Positions 34,096 through 39,126 of a stretch of 39,126 nt of DNA are shown here, one piece after another. The notes under the pieces were generated by a model, which saw nothing but the letters and a program-made list of their open reading frames with translations, had not been told where the DNA came from and made no database searches. A program made the translations under genes and the position numbers. How positions within the stretch are numbered: position 1 is the stretch's first letter; every line of letters begins with the position of its first letter. Origin of the DNA: an uncultured Prevotella sp. (GTDB lineage: Bacteria > Bacteroidota > Bacteroidia > Bacteroidales > Bacteroidaceae); the NCBI GenBank assembly GCA_934190685.1, contig CAKPTK010000004.1, positions 1 to 39,126 on the forward strand, written 5' to 3'.

Positions 34096-35601
34096 TTAGT
34101 TTGGATTGAACTCAGATTCCGGCAATGGCAGAATGTAGCCGTCTTCGTCCATGTCGGTGTTGGAGAAGAGCATGCGCTTGGTGTTCTTGCGCTTGTAGGT
34201 GTAGAACATCTGTCCCTCGCCGTAGAATTCGCGACGGTATTCGTCTGTCACGAAGGCTTTCAGCTCGTCGAGCGAGGTGAATCCGGCGGTCACGTTGACG
34301 GCACGGGCTGCCATGTACTTGGTGTAGAGTGCATTGGCCTCGGTCAGGTCGTTGGCGGTTTCCATGGCAATGAGATATTGCTCGGACAGGCGGAGCATCG
34401 GCAAAATCTGCAGCTTGGTGCGCAACACGTCAAGGTCTATGTTCTTGGATGTGTCCCATGAGTATTTCCTGATGGTGGGATACTTGATGCCGAAGACATC
34501 GCGTGTGTTGCGGTTCCACACGTTCAGGTAGCGGTTGTTGCTGGTGGTGTTCTGCCCGGCATAGAGCTGCTTGTTGAGCATGTTGGTCGTAAGACACAGG
34601 TTCTTGTCGCCGTCGACCGAGTGGTCGTCCAGTCCGCCCAGAAGGCTGATGCTGTAGTCTGTCAGACTGCTGCTCTGTAGGGCGAACAGACACTCGCTGG
34701 GCAAGGCATAGTAGCCTTTGGCATAGTCGGCGTCGCCGCCCAGTTCCACCACGGGTGCACCGTCAAGCTTGGCGTCAATCACCGCCATGGCTTCCTCGTG
34801 GGCCTTGGCGGTGTTGCCCAGATACAGGTAGACTCTTGCCTTGAGCGCCTTGACAGCCCATAGGTTCATGCGGTTGCGTCGATACATCATGAAGTCGTCG
34901 TCGAGTGTCACGCCACCTTCAAGGTCGTCGTAGGAATGCCTCAGTATGGGGTCGCTCTTGGCAAGAAGTTCCTCAGCCTTGTCAAGATCGTTTTGGAGTT
35001 TGCGGCTATATTCCTCAAATGTATAGTAAGGAGGCAAGGTGTTGATGTCATTGCTCTCGGAATAGGGAAGACTCACCTTCTTGGTACCACCTTGTGGAAG
35101 TTGTCCGAAGAGGCGGAGCACATCGAACTGGCAGAAAGCGCGCAAAGCAAGCGCCTCGCCTTCCACCACGTTGCGGGCATCCTCGTCGGCTATCGAGGAA
35201 GGATTGGCTGCAAGATGGTTGATGATCATGTTGGCCTGCACCACGACATTGAACAATCCGCCGTAGATGGCCTTGATGTCGTTTCTCGAATCATCGGCGG
35301 TATAATTATGTTCGTAGAAATAGAACCAGTCGGCATGCCATGACTTGGTGGGCTTTGTCCAAAGGTTGGCAAGACATTCCACATCCGACATGGTGAGATT
35401 TTCTCCATATACATCGCGCGAGGCCATGGACACATAGCAACCGGCCAAGGCTTCCTTGTACCCCTTGTAACTGGTGAACATGTCCTGTTCTCTTTCCTCT
35501 GTTTCCGGTTTCACGTCGAGCCAATCGCTGCACGATGACAGAGAAAGGAGTGCCAGCGAAAGGACAACGATTTGACTTATCTTGTTCTTGATGATATTCA
35601 T
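34096..35601 (-). CDS. SusD/RagB-family nutrient-binding lipoprotein
   Basis: This encodes 501 residues. The signal LSLALLSLSSC puts the lipid on Cys24, followed by the family opening SDWLDVKPETEEREQDMF. TPR-like helices include YGGLFNVVVQANMIINHL and VEGEALALRAFCQFDVLRLF, and the C-terminus has FYGEGQMFYTYKRKNTKRM. SusD proteins form the lid on a SusC channel and bind the nutrient at the cell surface. The SusC gene lies immediately upstream (42 bases). No glycan-binding residue pattern can be assigned. Confidence 0.95.
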   Translation of the reverse strand: MNIIKNKISQIVVLSLALLSLSSCSDWLDVKPETEEREQDMFTSYKGYKEALAGCYVSMASRDVYGENLTMSDVECLANLWTKPTKSWHADWFYFYEHNYTADDSRNDIKAIYGGLFNVVVQANMIINHLAANPSSIADEDARNVVEGEALALRAFCQFDVLRLFGQLPQGGTKKVSLPYSESNDINTLPPYYTFEEYSRKLQNDLDKAEELLAKSDPILRHSYDDLEGGVTLDDDFMMYRRNRMNLWAVKALKARVYLYLGNTAKAHEEAMAVIDAKLDGAPVVELGGDADYAKGYYALPSECLFALQSSSLTDYSISLLGGLDDHSVDGDKNLCLTTNMLNKQLYAGQNTTSNNRYLNVWNRNTRDVFGIKYPTIRKYSWDTSKNIDLDVLRTKLQILPMLRLSEQYLIAMETANDLTEANALYTKYMAARAVNVTAGFTSLDELKAFVTDEYRREFYGEGQMFYTYKRKNTKRMLFSNTDMDEDGYILPLPESEFNPN

Positions 35602-35643
35602 AATACTATATTGTTTCTTTGTTACCTTATTCTATAAGTTGCT

Positions 35644-38600
35644 TTAGAACGTGAGGGTCACAGACGCCTGCATGTTGCGAGCGTATGGATAGCTTGTGCC
35701 TCGTTCGTATTTAACAGATGACCAGTAGAACAAATCGTTGAGATTCACGCCAAAGAGCACGGACTCAAGTCCTGTTTTGGTGTGCAGCCAGTTGTTGTTC
35801 AAGCGGTATTGCAAGCTGACGGTCTGAAGAGTGAGCACCTTGTCGTCAAACACGAAACGTGATGTGGCATGGGTGTTCATTTCATTGTAGCCCTGGAAGA
35901 AAGTGTTGTCACCAGGCTTCAGCCATCTTTCATTTAAAGCTCTGACATCCACATTGCGATCCATCACATCGAACACATCAACCTCCACGCGGTCGCGCAA
36001 GGTCGAATTATAAGTTTTTCCACCCCAATGGAAACCGAAAGAGACATTGAGGGTCAAGTCTTTCCACATCACCATCGTGCGTGCATTGCCACGATAGGTG
36101 GGCTGACTGCTGCCGAGATACACCTTGTCGGAGGCTGCCCAAGTGTCTGTCACTTGTCCATCCTTATCAAGGAACACCTCCTTTCCTGTGCTTGGGTCTA
36201 TGCCATTGCTGCGCACGGCATAGATGGCATTGAGTGGTTTTCCGACATAGAAAAGGTTGGCCACGTCTACATTTTGGGAGAGATACTTCTGGTTCTGCTC
36301 CATGATGGCATCGGACAAACGGGTAATTTTGTTGACATCATGCACCAACTGTCCCCCCACCATCCAGTTGAATCTTTTGTTGTGATTACGGATGATATAG
36401 GCATTGAGCGACATCTCGAATCCCTTGTTGCTCATTTCTCCGATGTTGGCCACATAAGAAGAGAATCCTGTGGACAATGGCAAGTCCATAGACGAAAGCA
36501 AGTCGGTGGTTTTCTTGTTGTAGTAGTCGAACTCGAGGGTGACACGATTTCTCAACAAGCCCACCTCAAAGCCGAGGTTGGTCTCTTTGGTCTTCTGCCA
36601 AGTAAGATTAGGATTTCCAAGTCCCATCAAGCTGGCAGCAGTCCAGTTCATATAACGACTGCCGGGAATATACTGGTAAGAGGTGTAGACATTCTCTGTC
36701 GTGAAGTTCTGTGAGCCAGTCACACCATACGACGCTCTCAAACGTAGGGTATTGACAATATTGTTGCCGCGGAGCCATTTCTCATTGTGCATGTTCCATC
36801 CGATACCCGTACTCCAGAAAGGAGCAAACCTCTTCTCGCTGCCATACTTGCTGCTTCCGTCGACGCGATAGCTCAAGTCGACATAGTATCTGTTGTCATA
36901 GGTATAATTGGCATTGCCTGTGAAACCTACCAAGCGAACGGTGCTCTTGTCGCCTGAAGGAGCGCCTCCATATTCATATTGGGTGGCATTGCCCAAGAAA
37001 CTCATGTCTTCATTGGTGAAACCTTCCGCCACAAACGTATAGTCCTTGATGTTTTCTTGCGAGATGGCATAGTTAAGACCGACGTAGAACTGATGTTTAT
37101 CTGCAAAGGTTTTGTTGTAGCTCAAGGTAAGATCGGCGTTGTAGTAGTCGTCAAAGCCATTGCCATAGGTGTAACGGCCTTTTCTCAGAATGCCCTCAGC
37201 AGTGTTGTAAGTCTTGGAAGAGAAAGTGGAATGCTCTGCTGGAAGGAACACGTCGCTGGTGGAACGCGTAGTGGAATATCCGAGTTTTCCACGCAGACGC
37301 AGACCTTCCATGATAATCCACTCCACAGAGAAGTTGTTGATAAAACTTGCGTATTCGCTTTTGTCGAAAGTGTTGAGTGTGGCATCATAGAGAGGGTTGC
37401 CCACCTTGTCGGTCATGTAGAAGTTGTCAAACGACTTCACCACTTCTCCGTTTTTGTCGTATGGATTGTTGTAAGGCTGCTGGTCCACATAGTCCTGGAA
37501 CGAGCCGTACTTGCTGTTCTCCGAATGGTTCGACGTGAAACTTGTGTAGTTGCGGAAGATGAGGTTCTTCACAGAGTACATCAAGGTAATATCACCGTTG
37601 ACAGTCTTACGACTGCTACCCTTCATGGCACCCTCCACATCGTTGTAGCCCAATGAAGCCGCCCATTTAAACTCGTGCGAACCGCCATCGAGTTGCAAAT
37701 TGTAACGCTGGCCAACACCGTTGCGCACAGGAATGTGAAGCCAGTCTATATCGGTTCCGTCAAGCACCTTCTTCAACCTGGCATTGTATACGTTGGTGTA
37801 GTTGTATTGTTTTGGAGGTTCGTTCTTGGCTGTATAGAGTCCGATTTCATTTTCCAACCGCAACTTTTCTGTGGCATTGAGCATATTGTAAGAGCTGAGG
37901 TCAGGCAACTGCAAGTCGATGCCAGCCTTGGCTGTGACGCGTAGACGACCTTCTTTGGGAGTCTTTGTCACCACCACAATCACACCGTTGGCACCGCGCG
38001 AGCCGTAGATGGCGGTGGCGGCTGCGTCTTTCAATATATTGATACTCTGTATCTGCTCATCGTTGTAGTCCATGAGTTTGGTCAGAGAAATCTCGAATCC
38101 ATCCAAGATAATCAGCGGAGTGTTGACCGTCTGTTGGGCGTTGCTATTAAACTCCTCGACGCTCATAGGCAATGATGAAGAGCCACGGATGTTCAGATTG
38201 GGCAGCACGTTAGGGTTGCTGCCAGCCACATTATTAATGGGGAAGTTGATGGAAGCGTCAATGTTCTTCAAGGTTTGCAAAAGATTGCTGCCCTTGAAAC
38301 TTTGGAGTTTCTCACTGTCAATGGAAGTAACGGCACCTGTATAACTTTCCTTCGCTTTCTGGAAAATACCGGTCACCACCACCTCGTTGATGTCCTTGCC
38401 CTGAGCAGACAGAGCGATATCTTTCATGTTCTCCTCAGCTTGTGCTTGATAGGTACTCATGCCGAGGTAGGACACGATGATGGTCGCATTGTCCGGACAT
38501 CCCTGTAAGACGAAAGTGCCGTCTGGTTGGGTGACAGTGCCAAGGCGGTAGCCCGCCACTTTCACGGAAGCGCCAATGATAGGCTCACCGTTTTCCTTGT

Positions 38601-38946
38601 CAACCACCTTACCATGAATCGTGATGATTCGGTTTTGCCCAGTGATTGGCTTGCCAGGATAAATGCGGGCAATATTACCTTTCACCGCAAAAGCCAACGG
38701 CTTTCCACGCAACACATACTCAAGTGCTTGCGTGAAAGACACCTGCTTGACCGTTCCGTTCACCCGATAATTCTCCACATCGTTATAGGTGAACATGATT
38801 TTGTAACCCGAAGCCTTGGAGAGTCTGCTGAATGCGGAGGGCAGGCTCTCGTTGCTGAACGTCATGGAAATGTTGCCTTGGGCTGCTACTGAAAGCAATA
38901 GCAAAGACCAAAACGCCATGAACAGCGCGAATCTTTTTCTAACCAT
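35644..38946 (-). CDS. SusC/RagA-family TonB-dependent outer-membrane transporter with STN domain
   Basis: This encodes 1100 residues. The signal peptide ends near VAAQ. Residues about 24-95 are an STN domain (ISMTFSNESLPSAFSRLSKA). Residues about 108-190 are a carboxypeptidase-D-like regulatory domain (HGKVVDKENGEPIIGASVKV). A TonB-box-like DINEVVVTG, a plug (LQTLKNIDASINFP, YGSRGANGVIVVVTK) and a long beta barrel ending in QASVTLTF complete it. STN domains usually contact an anti-sigma factor, so induction through an ECF sigma/FecR pair is likely. That pair is not inside the window and could lie just beyond its right edge. With SusD it imports a bulky nutrient using TonB energy. No glycoside hydrolase accompanies it, so the substrate may not be a glycan. 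Confidence 0.96.
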   Translation of the reverse strand: MVRKRFALFMAFWSLLLLSVAAQGNISMTFSNESLPSAFSRLSKASGYKIMFTYNDVENYRVNGTVKQVSFTQALEYVLRGKPLAFAVKGNIARIYPGKPITGQNRIITIHGKVVDKENGEPIIGASVKVAGYRLGTVTQPDGTFVLQGCPDNATIIVSYLGMSTYQAQAEENMKDIALSAQGKDINEVVVTGIFQKAKESYTGAVTSIDSEKLQSFKGSNLLQTLKNIDASINFPINNVAGSNPNVLPNLNIRGSSSLPMSVEEFNSNAQQTVNTPLIILDGFEISLTKLMDYNDEQIQSINILKDAAATAIYGSRGANGVIVVVTKTPKEGRLRVTAKAGIDLQLPDLSSYNMLNATEKLRLENEIGLYTAKNEPPKQYNYTNVYNARLKKVLDGTDIDWLHIPVRNGVGQRYNLQLDGGSHEFKWAASLGYNDVEGAMKGSSRKTVNGDITLMYSVKNLIFRNYTSFTSNHSENSKYGSFQDYVDQQPYNNPYDKNGEVVKSFDNFYMTDKVGNPLYDATLNTFDKSEYASFINNFSVEWIIMEGLRLRGKLGYSTTRSTSDVFLPAEHSTFSSKTYNTAEGILRKGRYTYGNGFDDYYNADLTLSYNKTFADKHQFYVGLNYAISQENIKDYTFVAEGFTNEDMSFLGNATQYEYGGAPSGDKSTVRLVGFTGNANYTYDNRYYVDLSYRVDGSSKYGSEKRFAPFWSTGIGWNMHNEKWLRGNNIVNTLRLRASYGVTGSQNFTTENVYTSYQYIPGSRYMNWTAASLMGLGNPNLTWQKTKETNLGFEVGLLRNRVTLEFDYYNKKTTDLLSSMDLPLSTGFSSYVANIGEMSNKGFEMSLNAYIIRNHNKRFNWMVGGQLVHDVNKITRLSDAIMEQNQKYLSQNVDVANLFYVGKPLNAIYAVRSNGIDPSTGKEVFLDKDGQVTDTWAASDKVYLGSSQPTYRGNARTMVMWKDLTLNVSFGFHWGGKTYNSTLRDRVEVDVFDVMDRNVDVRALNERWLKPGDNTFFQGYNEMNTHATSRFVFDDKVLTLQTVSLQYRLNNNWLHTKTGLESVLFGVNLNDLFYWSSVKYERGTSYPYARNMQASVTLTF

Positions 38947-39126
38947 ATCTCTCTTTTCGTTAATTAATCTTACATATAACGTTTGTGAAAAGCAAATGGG
39001 TACGATTTGTGAAAGAAAAATTAAAATTCGCTTAAAGTTTTATCGTAAATAAGACAAAAGCATCATAAAACATAAGGAATCTGAGACAATTCGCCAAACG
39101 GATTGTCCATAGCATAGCGTTAATGG
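38947..39126. other. AT-rich upstream region of the SusC operon (window edge)
   Basis: These 180 bases contain no supported gene. Reading toward susC there is no clean TTTG/TAnnTTTG pair, which would fit use of an ECF sigma factor suggested by the STN domain. No motif is clear enough to call. Confidence 0.4.

Overview
The window looks like a chromosomal segment from a member of Bacteroidales, most likely Prevotellaceae. Evidence seen in the sequence: Bacteroidetes-type promoters (TTTG at -33 and TAnnTTTG at -7, 19-20 bases apart), a SusC/SusD outer-membrane pair, many lipoproteins with a late lipobox Cys, a Prevotella-like C-terminal tail (GLSRGVYIKN..KIVVK), and almost no classical Shine-Dalgarno sites. 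No rRNA, tRNA, CRISPR array, insertion sequence or phage gene was recognised.

Layout. (1) 1-1511, minus strand: the N-terminal part of a large membrane protein, probably an MscS-type mechanosensitive channel, cut by the window edge. (2) 2074-6977: two tandem paralogous surface lipoproteins, each an Asn/Gly-rich repetitive stalk followed by a conserved beta-propeller-like domain. (3) 7065-17591: a tightly packed nine-gene operon that I read as a synthase-dependent exopolysaccharide system. It encodes a TolC-like outer-membrane protein, an HlyD/Alg44-like membrane-fusion protein, a membrane-anchored TackOD1 zinc-ribbon protein with a possible degenerate GGDEF domain, a processive GT2 synthase, a nucleotide-sugar dehydrogenase, a receiver / sensor kinase / receiver trio with no DNA-binding output, and an OmpA-type lipoprotein. 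(4) 17739-18797, minus: a phosphate-selective-type porin. (5) 19364-21367: a surface protein with two internal repeats and a 54-residue peptide of unknown role. (6) 21568-24527: overlapping ppk1 and ppx genes for polyphosphate turnover. (7) 24686-29514: purL and two half-size chromate-transporter genes. (8) 29793-31641: yraN-like, birA-like and pyrH. (9) 31736-38946, minus: a SusC-SusD-DUF4843-PKD lipoprotein operon with no glycan-degrading enzyme.

How the parts fit. The exopolysaccharide operon resembles alginate or Pel logic. The dehydrogenase supplies a UDP-uronic acid, the GT2 polymerises it at the inner membrane, the fusion protein and TolC-like protein bridge the envelope, and the OmpA lipoprotein anchors to peptidoglycan. 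The PilZ/c-di-GMP module expected in alginate-type systems is absent. A TackOD1 protein plus two stand-alone receivers sit where that control would be, so control may act through proteins and phosphorelay. This is the most novel part of the window. The two upstream lipoproteins may be matrix- or surface-binding partners, but a terminator-like hairpin separates them from the operon.
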